From an uncultured Clostridia bacterium (GTDB lineage: Bacteria; Bacillota; Clostridia; TANB77; CAG-465), in assembly GCA_948562205.1 (NCBI GenBank), contig CAOYAN010000007.1:5797-69796 (forward strand): DNA of 64,000 nucleotides, read 5' to 3'. Under the pieces are notes generated by a model, which was not told the origin of the DNA, did no database searches, and saw only the letters and a list, made by a program, of their open reading frames with translations. Below, in pieces: positions 15,487 to 25,400 of this stretch (position 1 is its first letter; each line of letters starts with the position of its first letter). The position numbers and the translations under genes were made by a program.

Positions 15487-16761
15487 GTGAAGAAGAAATA
15501 TATTATTTTAATTTGTATTATTTTACTATTTATCATATTATTTGTAAGTAGTTTATTTTGGAATAAAGATAATAATGTGAATAATGTTGAAAATGTGGAT
15601 ATTAAAAATGAAGTTGTAGAAAACAAAGAAGAAGTTAAAAAAACAGATGAAGAATTACTTTTGGAAAAAGTAGATAAAAAATTAAGTGAAATGACATTAA
15701 GAGAAAAAATAGGGCAAATGTTAATTATTGCATACTATGATACTAACTATACAAATGAGTTAGATACTTTATTAAAAGAAGTAAAACCCAGTGGATTTAT
15801 ACTTTTTGAAAAAAATGTGACAAATTATGAAAATACAGTAGATTATATATCTAAGATAAAAGCTACTGCAAATATACCAATGATTATGAGTATAGATCAA
15901 GAGGGTGGAAGAGTACAGAAAATAAAAAATGTAGATGGTGTAAATGTTCAAATAATTCCAAATATGTATGATTTAGGTAAAACATATGATACTGAACTGT
16001 CATATGATGTTGGTACTGTAATTGGAGAAGAGCTTTCAGCTTTTGGTGTAAATACTGATTTTGCACCAATACTTGATATATTTTCTAATCCAGATAATAA
16101 AGTAATAGGAAATAGAGCTTTTGGGAATGATTCAAATACTGTAATTAGTATGGCACTCCCTCTAGCTCGTGGAATAAAGAATAGCGGTGTTGTTCCAGTG
16201 TATAAGCATTTTCCAGGTCATGGAGATACTGGAAGTGATTCACATGTTGAGCTTCCTATAGTATCTAAAACTAAAGAAGAATTATATCAAAATGAATTAC
16301 TTACATTTAAGGCAGCAATAGAAGACGGTGCAGAGATGATAATGACAGCACATATTGCACTACCTAAAATTACTGGAAGTTATATACCTGCGACTTTATC
16401 AAAAGATATTGTAAATGGAATTTTAAGAGAAGAAATGGGATTTGATGGAGTAGTAATTACAGATGCTATTAATATGAAAGCTCTATCAGATAATTATTCT
16501 TTAGAACAAATTTGCGAATATACAATTAATGCAGGTGTTGATATTATACTTATGCCAACAGATCCAAAAGATGCTTTAAATACAATTGAAAGATTAGTAA
16601 ATAATGGGAATGTTACAGAAGATAGAATAAATGAGTCTGTAAAAAGAATTTTAAAACTTAAGTATAAAAAAAATATGGATAAGGAAAAAGAACTAAATAA
16701 GGAGAGTATAGGTTCACAAAAACATATTGATATTATAAATAGAGTGAATAAAAATATGTAG
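15487..16761 (+). CDS. GH3 family beta-N-acetylhexosaminidase (NagZ-like), membrane-anchored
   Basis: 424 residues. An N-terminal membrane segment (about 4-24) without a clear cleavage site suggests a signal anchor, then an acidic/Lys linker to residue 60. The glycoside hydrolase family 3 domain shows IDQEGGRVQK, KHFPGHGDTGSDSH at 240-253 (His245, Asp247, His253) and the nucleophile Asp326 in ITDAINM. Enzymes of this group remove beta-linked N-acetylglucosamine from muropeptides or other glycans. The extracytoplasmic location fits wall recycling in Gram-positives. The GTG start is chosen because AGGAGGT lies six bases upstream. A terminator follows at 16765. Confidence 0.9.
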   Translation: MKKKYIILICIILLFIILFVSSLFWNKDNNVNNVENVDIKNEVVENKEEVKKTDEELLLEKVDKKLSEMTLREKIGQMLIIAYYDTNYTNELDTLLKEVKPSGFILFEKNVTNYENTVDYISKIKATANIPMIMSIDQEGGRVQKIKNVDGVNVQIIPNMYDLGKTYDTELSYDVGTVIGEELSAFGVNTDFAPILDIFSNPDNKVIGNRAFGNDSNTVISMALPLARGIKNSGVVPVYKHFPGHGDTGSDSHVELPIVSKTKEELYQNELLTFKAAIEDGAEMIMTAHIALPKITGSYIPATLSKDIVNGILREEMGFDGVVITDAINMKALSDNYSLEQICEYTINAGVDIILMPTDPKDALNTIERLVNNGNVTEDRINESVKRILKLKYKKNMDKEKELNKESIGSQKHIDIINRVNKNM

Positions 16762-16764
16762 ATA

Positions 16765-16806
16765 AATATATCAGAATGTACTGTTTAACATTCTGATATA
16801 TTTTTA
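16765..16806. terminator. Bidirectional terminator
   Basis: TATATCAGAATGT and ACATTCTGATATA form a 13-bp stem with an eight-base loop, with T-runs on both strands. It separates the glycosidase gene from the convergent response-regulator pseudogene. Confidence 0.85.
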
Positions 16807-17510
16807 TAATAAAACTTATCATTTAGTTCTTTTAGTATACAATTTAGAAAATATTTTGTAGATGGCATGGAATTATTTAAAAGGTCTATTTTTATATTAG
16901 AGCTTGTTTCTTCGTTCATAAGTTTTATAGCCTTATCTATATTCCATCCAATTTTTTTAGAGTTATCATAATTATGTATTTTTGCAATTTCGTTATATAG
17001 TATTTTTGAACGTGGCATTATATTAATGTTGTTTATTAAACAAAAATCTATACATTCAATGATATATATATATCCAATAGTATTTTTATTGAAATTAAAA
17101 TTATCAAGTATATTTACTATTTTTTCTCTAATACCATCTTTTGAATTTTCTATTTCATCTAGTAAAAATACAAGATTATCAATATTAAAAGGTTTAACTA
17201 GCTTTTTATATACTTTTAAATTGCTATTTGTTAAAGAATTCATATAAAAAGAGTCACCACTTACTGTTATTATTTTTACGTTCTTTTTTTCTTTTTGAAT
17301 TATTTCAATTATTTTTATTCCATCAACCTTAGGCAGATTTAGATCAAGTAAAATAACATCTAAATCCTCTTTTAGTATATAGTTTAGTGCATTTTCTCCA
17401 TTAGAGAATATTTTTGAAATTTAAATATTATATAATCCTTTATTACTTAAGTGATTATATACTGTCTCAACAAATTGGTAGTTATCGTCAATTATTGCAA
17501 GTTTTAACAT
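16785..17510 (-). pseudogene. Spo0A-like response regulator interrupted by an in-frame TAA
   Basis: Read from ATG at 17510 (AGGGG site upstream), the frame gives MLKLAIIDDN, a receiver start with the acidic pair, then stops at codon 30 (TAA, 17421-17423). The same frame continues to 16785. After the stop come DVILLDLNLP with the phospho-acceptor Asp, ITVSGDS and KKLVKPF with the receiver lysine. The last 110 or so residues resemble the Spo0A DNA-binding domain in pattern (IGYIYIIECIDF, then a helical PSTKYFLNCILKEL tail). Only one substitution separates it from an intact gene of about 241 residues. A 152-residue remnant could in principle start at 17243, but it lacks the first part of the receiver domain. 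Confidence 0.8.
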
Positions 17511-17746
17511 AAAACCCCCTATATTTTAAATTTCCAAACTTTTCCAAAAAAATAGAAGTTTTCTAATTTTTAATTATTTTATTGAAAAATTATGTTTTTT
17601 TGATATAATTTTATCATGTAAATATTAATATGTTAAAAAATTTTAGTAAGGAGAATTCTTTTAATTATGAAGAAGAGTAGAGGCCCTTAAAATTAATAAA
17701 TCTATAAAAGCAACTGTAGTTTATCCATGAATATACGAGAATAAAA

Positions 17747-18394
17747 ATGAAAAAAAGAGTAAAAAGATTAGTATCTTTTACAATGTCACTTGTATTTTGT
17801 TTAGTAACTCTTTCTTCTGTATCATATGCATCAGAGAAAGATAGTTCCATTTATGCATTAGAAAAAACTGATGCACCAAGTCTTGCAAGTGAAACAGTTG
17901 TATTTTTACCTAATTTTGAAAATGCACTATATTATTATGGAACAATGTTTACTCAATCACAGAATGGTAATAATTGTGGACCAACTGCGGCAGCTAATGT
18001 ACTTTCATATTTTAAAGGTGCAAATGGAGTAAATTTGTATTCTGGAAAGATCACACAAAGTACATATAATCAAATTTGTACTGATTGTAAATATTCACCA
18101 ACAAGTGCTAATTTTTTGTTAAATACTTCTAATGGTATAAAAGCTTTTGCTAATAGAGCTGGTTATACATGTAAAATTGATAGGTATATGTTAAACTTAT
18201 TTAGTGATGTTAAAAGAGATATTAAGAGAGGATATCCTGTATTAGCATGGGCAAATGATCATGCTTTTGTGATAGTTGGATACTCTGAAGGTGGTTCTGG
18301 TGAAAATAAAGTTTATGTATGTACAGGATGAGAAAATCCATTATTTGAATGGTATGAGCTTGGTATTGGAGTTCCAATGTGTTCAATAAATTAA
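17747..18394 (+). pseudogene. Secreted C39-type cysteine peptidase with a TGA near its end
   Basis: The intact frame covers 17747-18331 (194 residues). It has a signal peptide (MKKRVKRLVSFTMSLVFCLV then VSYA before the cut), NGNNCGPTAAAN with catalytic Cys77, and HAFVIVGY with catalytic His172, the layout of C39-like (Peptidase_C39_2) thiol proteases. After VYVCTG comes TGA, and the same frame then gives ENPLFEWYELGIGVPMCSIN and TAA at 18392. A TGG (Trp) to TGA change would explain this. The catalytic residues lie before the stop, so the shortened protein may still fold. The final strand and a cysteine would be lost. Confidence 0.7.
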
Positions 18395-18449
18395 AATAGT
18401 AAAAAATAAATTTATTAAAATATATGTAAGAGGGGAAAGGGGGGATAAA

Positions 18450-18734
18450 ATGACAGTTTTTGGAGCAAGTCAAATAATAGGTAGTATAGTAATCTTTTTA
18501 ATTGCATTAATGTGGGTTATAAAACGTATTAATATGGAAGAAAAAACATTAAAAATAGTATCATTTTTAATACCAATTATAGGTATAATAATGTGTATTA
18601 TAAGATTAAAAGAGAATAAAGAAATAGCAATGAAATATTTTAAAGTAGCAATAATAGGAATAGTAACATATGTTTTAATTATTGCTTTTTTAGACTTAGT
18701 GTCATATATAGGATTTATTTGGCCAATTAAATGA
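18450..18734 (+). CDS. Small membrane protein, paralogue A
   Basis: 94 residues, three hydrophobic segments. It shares the block IPIIGIIMCI-(R/K)LKENKEIAMKY and then GIVTYV with the next gene and with the gene at 49791. No enzymatic motif. A GGGGGG purine run precedes the ATG. The downstream paralogue in tandem indicates local duplication. Function unknown. Confidence 0.75.
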   Translation: MTVFGASQIIGSIVIFLIALMWVIKRINMEEKTLKIVSFLIPIIGIIMCIIRLKENKEIAMKYFKVAIIGIVTYVLIIAFLDLVSYIGFIWPIK

Positions 18735-18802
18735 ACTAATATATTTAAAATAAAGTAAAAATTATATAAATTTTATTTAAAAAGTAAGAGGGGGAAGAGT
18801 TT

Positions 18803-19117
18803 ATGGAATATTTAATAAAGACACTTTTTTTAGCTGTACCTTGGATTAAGTTAATAGGTAGCATATTAATTTTTTTAATTGCATTAATGTGGGTTGTAAA
18901 ACGTATTAATATAGAGGGACAAGCTTTAAAAATAATATCTTTTATAATACCAATTATAGGTATTATAATGTGTTTAGTAAAATTAAATGAAAATAAAGAA
19001 ATAGCAATGAAATATTTAAAAGTATCAATAGTAGGAATAGTAACATATGTATCAATAGTTTTATTATTTGTTATTATGACATATGTAGCATTTATATTAC
19101 CAGTTGCAGGACTTTAA
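18803..19117 (+). CDS. Small membrane protein, paralogue B
   Basis: 104 residues, nearly the same as the preceding product over LIALMWVVKRINIEG, IIPIIGIIMCLVKL and ENKEIAMKYLKVSIVGIVTY. Three membrane segments, a short N-terminal extension, GAGGGGG ribosome site. A recent tandem duplicate of paralogue A. Function unknown. Confidence 0.75.
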   Translation: MEYLIKTLFLAVPWIKLIGSILIFLIALMWVVKRINIEGQALKIISFIIPIIGIIMCLVKLNENKEIAMKYLKVSIVGIVTYVSIVLLFVIMTYVAFILPVAGL

Positions 19118-19125
19118 TTTTAAAA

Positions 19126-19153
19126 TAGAAGCAGAGAAAAAAATCTGCTTCTA
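19126..19153. terminator. Terminator between paralogue B and the amidotransferase pseudogene
   Basis: TAGAAGCAGA and TCTGCTTCTA form a 10-bp stem with an A-rich loop. It overlaps the stop codon of the convergent minus-strand gene. Confidence 0.65.
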
Positions 19154-19797
19154 ACTAATTTTGAAAAAATTTTTAAATATATCTATATCATGTAAAGCTT
19201 CAGGATGCCACTGAATAGCTAAGATATTATCTTTTTCAATTCCCTCAATTATTCCATCATTACTAATAGCAGTAATTTTAAAGCCAGGTGCTAAATCTTT
19301 TATTGCCTGACAGTGGTATGAATTTACTTCATTATATTTTTATTATATATATCATATAACATAGAGTTATCACTTATCTTTATTACATGTTTATTTTGAT
19401 CTGGTAAATCATGATTTGGTATTCTTTGATGTAGTGTACCACCAAATATTACATTTATCTCTTGTATTCCCGCACATATTCCAAGTATTGGTTTATTACC
19501 TTTTGCAAACAATTTTACAATACTATTTACTAAAGGAAACTCATCAAATAAGAATTTTTTATCTTTTAGAGGGACTTTATTATAATATTTTGGGTGTACA
19601 TCATTTGCGCTACCAGTTACTATAAGTCCATCACATATATCATAAATTTCATTTAAGTTTTTTTCAGATACAACAGGTATAAGTAAAATGTCTAATTCAT
19701 TAAAAATATCTATAAATAAATTTGCTATATAATATCTTTTTCTAAATGGTATATCTTCACCATGCTCTTCTAATCTTCCAACTATTGCTATTTTCAT
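19151..19797 (-). pseudogene. Class I glutamine amidotransferase (PuuD-like) with a frameshift
   Basis: The first frame (19797-19324, 157 residues) has MKIAIVGRLEEHG, GLIVTGSANDVHP and the nucleophile elbow GICAGIQEINV, typical of the peptidase C26/gamma-glutamyl-GABA hydrolase group. It ends at a premature stop after IYNKNIMK. In a second frame the sequence continues with YNEVNSYHCQAIKDLAPG (the VNSxHHQAI block), and AIQWHPEA with the catalytic His and Glu, ending at 19151. Adding one A to the five-A run read at 19337-19341 restores one frame of about 215 residues. The start has a GGAGGATAA site. Confidence 0.8.
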
Positions 19798-19900
19798 ATA
19801 TTATCCTCCATTACATAAAATAATATTAGCATAAAATATACAATTTAGTCAATATTGGAATAATGATTAAAAATTGATAAAAATAAAGTAAAAAATATAT

Positions 19901-19936
19901 AAAAAAAAAGAGGGCCAGACAAGTATGCCTAGCCCC
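19901..19936 (-). terminator. Terminator of GC-rich orphan 3
   Basis: On the minus strand GGGGCTAG and CTGGCCCTC form a stem followed by nine T residues. Confidence 0.8.
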
Positions 19937-19949
19937 TAAAATTTTGGAT

Positions 19950-20321
19950 TTACTGGAGACCCTTGATAAGGTCCTCCAGATCGTCCATCTTTAGGATCCC
20001 CCAGTAGCTGAGGAGATCCCTATTGGCCTTAGGCTCGTCCGGGTATTCCTCCCGGTCGATAACCTGCACCTTCACCCTATCCCCACTAATAGGGGTGAGG
20101 TAAAGGTTTGCCTGCAGGGTCCAGTCATCAAAGACTGACTCCTGCATTGTGCAAACAAAGGTTTTATCCTCCGTCTGCACATAACTCATGGCCGTGTTGC
20201 GTGTGAGTTTCTCACACAACACTCTGTAAATATTGGAAGCTATATCACGACTTCCATTTGCTTTTACAGACTCCTCGTTAACGAGGAGCGCCAAATTTAC
20301 GAGTTTGTCAATGCCCTTCAT
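19950..20321 (-). CDS. GC-rich orphan protein, unknown function
   Basis: 123 residues; family not recognised. No signal peptide or membrane segment. Helical N-terminus (KLVNLALLVNEESVKANGSR, DIASNIYRVL), then a beta-rich middle (KTFVCTMQESVFDDWTLQ and ANLYLTPISGDRVKVQVIDR) and a helical end (DDLEDLIKGLQ). It has the same G+C-rich codon use as the orphans at 4.8 and 14.2 kb and differs from its neighbours. It is monocistronic with its own strong promoter, a long folded leader, a GGAAGG site and a terminator. Confidence 0.75.
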   Translation of the reverse strand: MKGIDKLVNLALLVNEESVKANGSRDIASNIYRVLCEKLTRNTAMSYVQTEDKTFVCTMQESVFDDWTLQANLYLTPISGDRVKVQVIDREEYPDEPKANRDLLSYWGILKMDDLEDLIKGLQ

Positions 20322-20530
20322 AATTTTCTTTACCTTCCCCGTCGCTTTCGTACGGGGATCCTTTCTTTTAAAAAATTTTTTTGCTACTTCTCTACTTTCA
20401 GGTGTAGATTAGGCTATATGTAGCGCCTATCTCCATTTTGGAGAACCTCTAAATTTAAAAAAGGATTCCATACGATTTAGGGGAGCTTTCATTCCCTATA
20501 ATCATATGGAATACCTTTATATATTTCATA
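20322..20530 (-). promoter_or_regulatory. Structured leader of GC-rich orphan 3 with attenuator-like hairpin
   Basis: On the minus strand the roughly 200-base leader first forms a long hairpin (ATTCCATATGATT pairing with the AATCGTATGGAAT arm, with AGGG/CCCT inside; 20465-20512), followed by CCTTTTTT, which is the form of an intrinsic terminator. Smaller hairpins follow (TCTCC/GGAGA, TAGGC/GCCTA). Just before the ribosome site there is a very stable CCCCGT/ACGGGG stem. This is the pattern of a regulated leader or riboswitch. I cannot match it to a known class. Confidence 0.55.
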
Positions 20531-20535
20531 CTTAT

Positions 20536-20564
20536 ATTATAACACTTTTTTTACGTTATGTCAA
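20536..20564 (-). promoter_or_regulatory. Consensus sigma-A promoter of GC-rich orphan 3
   Basis: TTGACA (20559-20564) and TATAAT (20536-20541) on the minus strand, 17-bp spacing, both perfect. It shares TTGACATAA and GTG before the -10 box with the orphan 2 promoter. Confidence 0.9.
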
Positions 20565-20764
20565 GCTTTTATGTTTTTAAATTTAGTAAATTATCTTTAT
20601 TTAAGGATAGTTTAATTTATATAATTTCAATATGTTAAATTTAAAGTGTATTTTAAATTATTTTTTCTTTTGTTATATTAAGTTTTTTGATAAAAAATAA
20701 GAATTGTGTAATGCATAAAACAAGATTATATTAATATAATGTAGTAAATATATAGAGGTGGAAT

Positions 20765-21988
20765 ATGAATAACAGAAAGATTAAAATATTATTTACAACA
20801 TTATTTATATCAATATGTTGTATATCAAATATATTTGGTGCAAGTTATATATATAAAATTAATAAAGATAAAAAAGATGAATCAAGTATAGCTACATCTG
20901 TATCTACACCAGTGTTTGAATTTGAGTCAGAGGCACAAGTTTTAATGGAAGCTTCAACTGGGAAAATATTATATGCAAATAACGAAGATGAAAGATTACT
21001 ACCAGCATCGGTTACAAAAATTATGACATTACTTTTAATAATGGAGCAAATTGACTCAGGTAAATTAGCATATACAGATAAAGTTACATGTAGTGCGCAT
21101 GCTTCAGGTATGGGTGGATCACAAATATGGTTTAAGGAAAATGAAGAGTTAACAATAGATGATGCCCTAAAGGCAATATGTGTTGTTTCTGCTAATGATG
21201 TAACAGTTGCAATGGCTGAAAAAATTGGTGGAACTGAAACTAATTTTGTAAATATGATGAATGAAAAAGCTAAATCTCTTGGAATGACAAATACAAATTT
21301 CATGAATTCACATGGTATAGATGAGGATAATCATTACACAAGTGCAAAAGATATAGCTATTATGTCAAGAGAAATTATAACTAAGCATCCAGATATATTA
21401 AAATATACATCTATATGGATGGATAGTTTAAGAAATGGAGAGTTTGGCCTATCTAGTACTAATAAACTTATAAGGTTTTATGAGGGAGCAAATGGATTAA
21501 AGACAGGATCTACATCACAAGCTTTATTTAATTTATCTGGTACTGCTACAAGAAATGGAACTACATTTATAAGTGTTATAATGAGAGCTCCATCATCTGA
21601 TATAAGACTACAAGAAACAAAGCAATTACTAGATTTTGGATTTGCAAATTATGAAAATAAGATATTATATGAAAAAGATACAGTAATGGATAGTTTAGAA
21701 GTAAGTAAAAATGTAGGGGAAAAACTAAATGTTATTGTAAATAGGCAAGTAAGTGTATTAACGGAGAAAGGTAAAAATATAGAAACATCAGAAAATAAAA
21801 TATATAATGATTTAAAGGCACCTATTGGTATTGGAGAAGTAGTAGGAGAAATGGAAATTATTGATGTTTCAACAGGGGATGTTATAGAAACTTTGGATTT
21901 AGTAGCAAAAAATGAAATTAAAAAATCAACATTTATGGATTATTTAAGAAAAATATTTAAAATATTTATAATGTCAAATCAAGTCTAA
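20765..21988 (+). CDS. dacF: D-alanyl-D-alanine carboxypeptidase (DacF/PBP5 type)
   Basis: 407 residues, S11 family. The N-terminal hydrophobic segment serves as signal or anchor. The three active-site motifs are intact: SVTK at 82-85 (Ser82 nucleophile), SAN at 142-144 and KTG at 246-248. A C-terminal beta domain (about 310-385) and a basic amphipathic tail (MDYLRKIFKIFIM) for membrane attachment follow. It trims the terminal D-Ala of peptidoglycan stem peptides; in spore formers DacF acts in the forespore cortex, but vegetative paralogues look alike, so the exact role is inferred. GAGGTGG precedes the ATG. Its last bases overlap a terminator and are duplicated near 31.3 kb. Confidence 0.92.
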   Translation: MNNRKIKILFTTLFISICCISNIFGASYIYKINKDKKDESSIATSVSTPVFEFESEAQVLMEASTGKILYANNEDERLLPASVTKIMTLLLIMEQIDSGKLAYTDKVTCSAHASGMGGSQIWFKENEELTIDDALKAICVVSANDVTVAMAEKIGGTETNFVNMMNEKAKSLGMTNTNFMNSHGIDEDNHYTSAKDIAIMSREIITKHPDILKYTSIWMDSLRNGEFGLSSTNKLIRFYEGANGLKTGSTSQALFNLSGTATRNGTTFISVIMRAPSSDIRLQETKQLLDFGFANYENKILYEKDTVMDSLEVSKNVGEKLNVIVNRQVSVLTEKGKNIETSENKIYNDLKAPIGIGEVVGEMEIIDVSTGDVIETLDLVAKNEIKKSTFMDYLRKIFKIFIMSNQV

Positions 21989-22011
21989 TTTAAAATGGAC
22001 TTGATTTTTTA
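21976..22011 (+). terminator. Terminator of dacF
   Basis: AAATCAAGTC and GACTTGATTT pair perfectly and are followed by T residues. The 5' arm contains the last dacF codons. The rest of the gap to 22445 is A/T-rich with the promoter at 22374 and no gene. Confidence 0.85.
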
Positions 22012-22373
22012 TATTATATATTATAAAAAAATCAATTATGTATTAATTAAAATTATTATCTACATATTTAAGATATAAAAATAATAGATGGAGAATTTAT
22101 TAAATATTTAATAAATAAACTTTTTTATTTAGATTTTTGATAAATTTTACATTTATTTTTTGTATTTTTTCACATATTATAAGTATTTAAATAGTATCTT
22201 TTGTAAATAATATTAAAAAATCATCAAAATTAAGAATTTTTAACTTTTAAATATTTTTATGGATATCATTGGACTTATAATTACTGTATTTAATTATAAT
22301 AAAAATATAGTGTTATTATTTTCTAAAAAAGATAAAAATAATCAAAATTTTTAGAAAAAAGTCAAAAAAAATA

Positions 22374-22403
22374 TTGTCTAATGTAAAAAAAAAGTGATAT
22401 AAT
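22374..22403 (+). promoter_or_regulatory. Promoter of the M26 metalloprotease gene
   Basis: TTGTCT at 22374-22379 and TATAAT at 22398-22403 with 18-bp spacing, about 40 bases before the ATG at 22446. Confidence 0.6.
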
Positions 22404-22445
22404 ATATTGTGTATAGTGTGTTTAGTTGAATAAGGAGAGATAGAA

Positions 22446-25400
22446 ATGAAAAGATTTGCTAAAATTATATTAGTTAGTATGATTTTAATTTTAACAACTT
22501 CAGTTTCATATGCAAGTGAAAGCATAAATGCAACTTTGAGTACTACTTCTCAACAGGCATATGCTAAAGATACTGTCATATTTAAAGTAAAACTTGATAA
22601 TTTAAAAGACATAAAGCATGGAGTAAATGCTTATAAAGCAACTTTAGTATATGATAATAGTATTTTTGAAAATATAAGTGAAACTGATTTTAAAACATTA
22701 AATAACTGGGAGGGATTAAGATATAATCCTAATACTGGTGAATTTGTTGTTTATAAAAGAACAGGAATTACTGAAGAAGAAGATGTAGTTAATGTATCTT
22801 TAAAAGTAAGAGAGAATGCTAAAGCATCTAAAACAAAAGTAGAATTAATAAATATTGTAGCTTCAGAAGGAAAAAAAGATTTATTAATTCTAGATACTGA
22901 TACATCAGAAGTAAATATGGATATAATCGAAGAACAAAAAGATCCAAGTGATAAACCAAATACTAATCCTGGTGATAATATAGGTAATGATAAAACAGAT
23001 GGACAAGTGCCAAGTGAATCTATTACATCACCATCTACAGGAGATAATTTTATATGGCATTTCATATTATTCACTGGAGAAGTGGTAGTAGTTTTTGCAA
23101 TAGGTATAACATTTTATAAAGAAAAAAACAAAAAAAATAGAAAAAATAAAATGTATATATCTATAATACTTGGAGTAGTTCTAGTTGTACAATTTATAGG
23201 TACAATATATGGAACAGTTTCTACCTTTTCTAAAAAAGGTGAATTAAACTTTGATGGTGGAATAGATTATGCAGATGTCAGTTTGCTTGTATCACACCTT
23301 GCAAATATTCATCATTTAGATGAGGGAAAAACACAAGATCAAGCTAAGGAAGTATTAGAAAATGCTGATATGAACAGTGATGGGAAAATAACAGTAACTG
23401 ACCTTAGTATATTAATACAAAAAATAGAAGATAGGTTAGATTATGAAGTAATAATATCTGATTTAACTATAAATAATAATTACCCACAAAAAAATGAAGA
23501 AGTAACTTTAAGCTTTAATTGTTATGCAAATTATGATGCTACTGTAAAAGCTATTGTTATAAATTCACAAGAGTACAGTATAACTAAAAATGAGCAAGAG
23601 GGTAAATATGAAGTAAAAATAAATGTTGGAAATGTTAGCGGAAAAAAAGCATTCACAATTGAAAAAGTAAAATTACATAATGATAAAGAAGTAAAAATAG
23701 AAAATGATAACTCTGTTAATATTGATGTATTAAAACAAATGGTAAGTTTAAAAAACTATAGTTTAGTAGAAGACGTAGAAAATGTAAGTTTAGATGTATC
23801 TTTTGATATTGAAGATGTGGATAATGCATTTTTAAGAGGTACATATACAGTAAAAGAAACTACTGCAACAACAGAAGAAGAATTAGAAAATATTCAAGAT
23901 ACACAAGATGTTGTTGCTATACAACAAGGAGATATAAAAGCAGGAAAGAATAGTTTTAAAGTAAAAGTAGAAGAAGGTAAAAACTATGAGCTTTCAATGA
24001 ATATAGAATATAAATTAAGTAATGGAACTTCAGAAGAAGATATGCAATATTCTAGCGACTTAGACATAAAAAAACTTATGAGTTTTAATCCAAATTATAA
24101 TTTTGAAATGTCTGATATTAAAACTTATAAATTAGTTGATGGCGTTCTAACTGAAACTAATGAGTTTGATATTGGAGAAGAAATAATTATAAAATTTGAT
24201 AGTACAAATTCAACTGTGTGTGTACCAACACATTTAATTGTTAATGGCAAGACATATAATCTTGATAAAGAAAACAACTCTTATACAGCTACAATAGATG
24301 GATTTGATAGTGTTGGAAAACATGAAGTAGTAGTTGAAAAAGTATTTTTAAGTAATGGTAAAGAATTTAATGTAGAAAATAAAAAAGCAGAAGTAGATCT
24401 TATTAAGAAAACTCCAACAGTAGAAAAGTTCAGATCTAATGAAAATATACATGATAAACAAATGGAAGTATTTTTATATGTAAGAGATGAAGATAAGACA
24501 TTAAGTAAAATAACAGCAATTTTATATGATGAAAATGGAACTGAAATCTCAAGTTTAGATTTAACATCTAAATTAGTAGATAGCAATATTGTTGAAGAAA
24601 ATTCAATAAGTGTGTATACTTTAAATGATATTTTTGATATAAGTTCTATAAATTTAGCAAAAAAATATAAGATTAAAGTATTAGCAAATTATGAATTACT
24701 AGAAAATGAACCTGAATATACTTTCAGTGATAAAATTATTTTTGAAAACGAATTTGATGCAGTGCCATTAGTTAACATTAAAGATGTGCAAGTATCAAAT
24801 AGATATCCTGAGAAAAATGAAAATATAACTTTAACTTATAAATTAGAAACTAATAAAGAAGATTTAGATATTACTCATATAATGGTAAATAACTTAAAAT
24901 GTATAGCAACAAAACACATAGATAATAATGATAATGTAACATATGCTGTGACTTTACCAGTAGGTGCTAATCATGGAGAATTAGATTTACATACAACTGA
25001 ATTTACATTCGAAGATAATAATGGAGTAGCATATGCTGATAATACTGTTAAAGTAGATGTATTAAAAGCAAAACCTACAAGTGAGAAATTCTTACAAGAA
25101 GATGATATAGAAAATGGTAGTGTAACTTTAACTGCAAGAATTTTAGATCCAGATGGTGCATTTATTAGTGGTGTTGCAACTCTTGTAAGTAAAAGTGATG
25201 GCGCAGAAGTTGCAAGTAAAACTTTTAATGCTGAAAATGTTACATTTACAATTAATAATATAGAAATTGATAAAGAATATACTTTAATTGCCAAAATGAC
25301 ATATGATAGGGATTCAAAAGTTGGCGAAGATAATTATGTAGAAGATGAAGTGTTTAGAGAAAGATTTATACAATTAATTGCTGATTATGATATTAAACTA

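Noticed and set aside
18329..18331. TGA read as tryptophan (recoded genetic code)
   Set aside because: TGA ends other intact genes here, for example at 18732-18734 and at the end of spoIIID (53770-53772), so a single nonsense change is more likely.
20395..20460. AGAGGTTCT in the orphan 3 leader, resembling a preQ1-I riboswitch start
   Set aside because: The matching CCTC strand and A-rich tail of preQ1-I are missing, and the protein does not resemble a queuosine gene.
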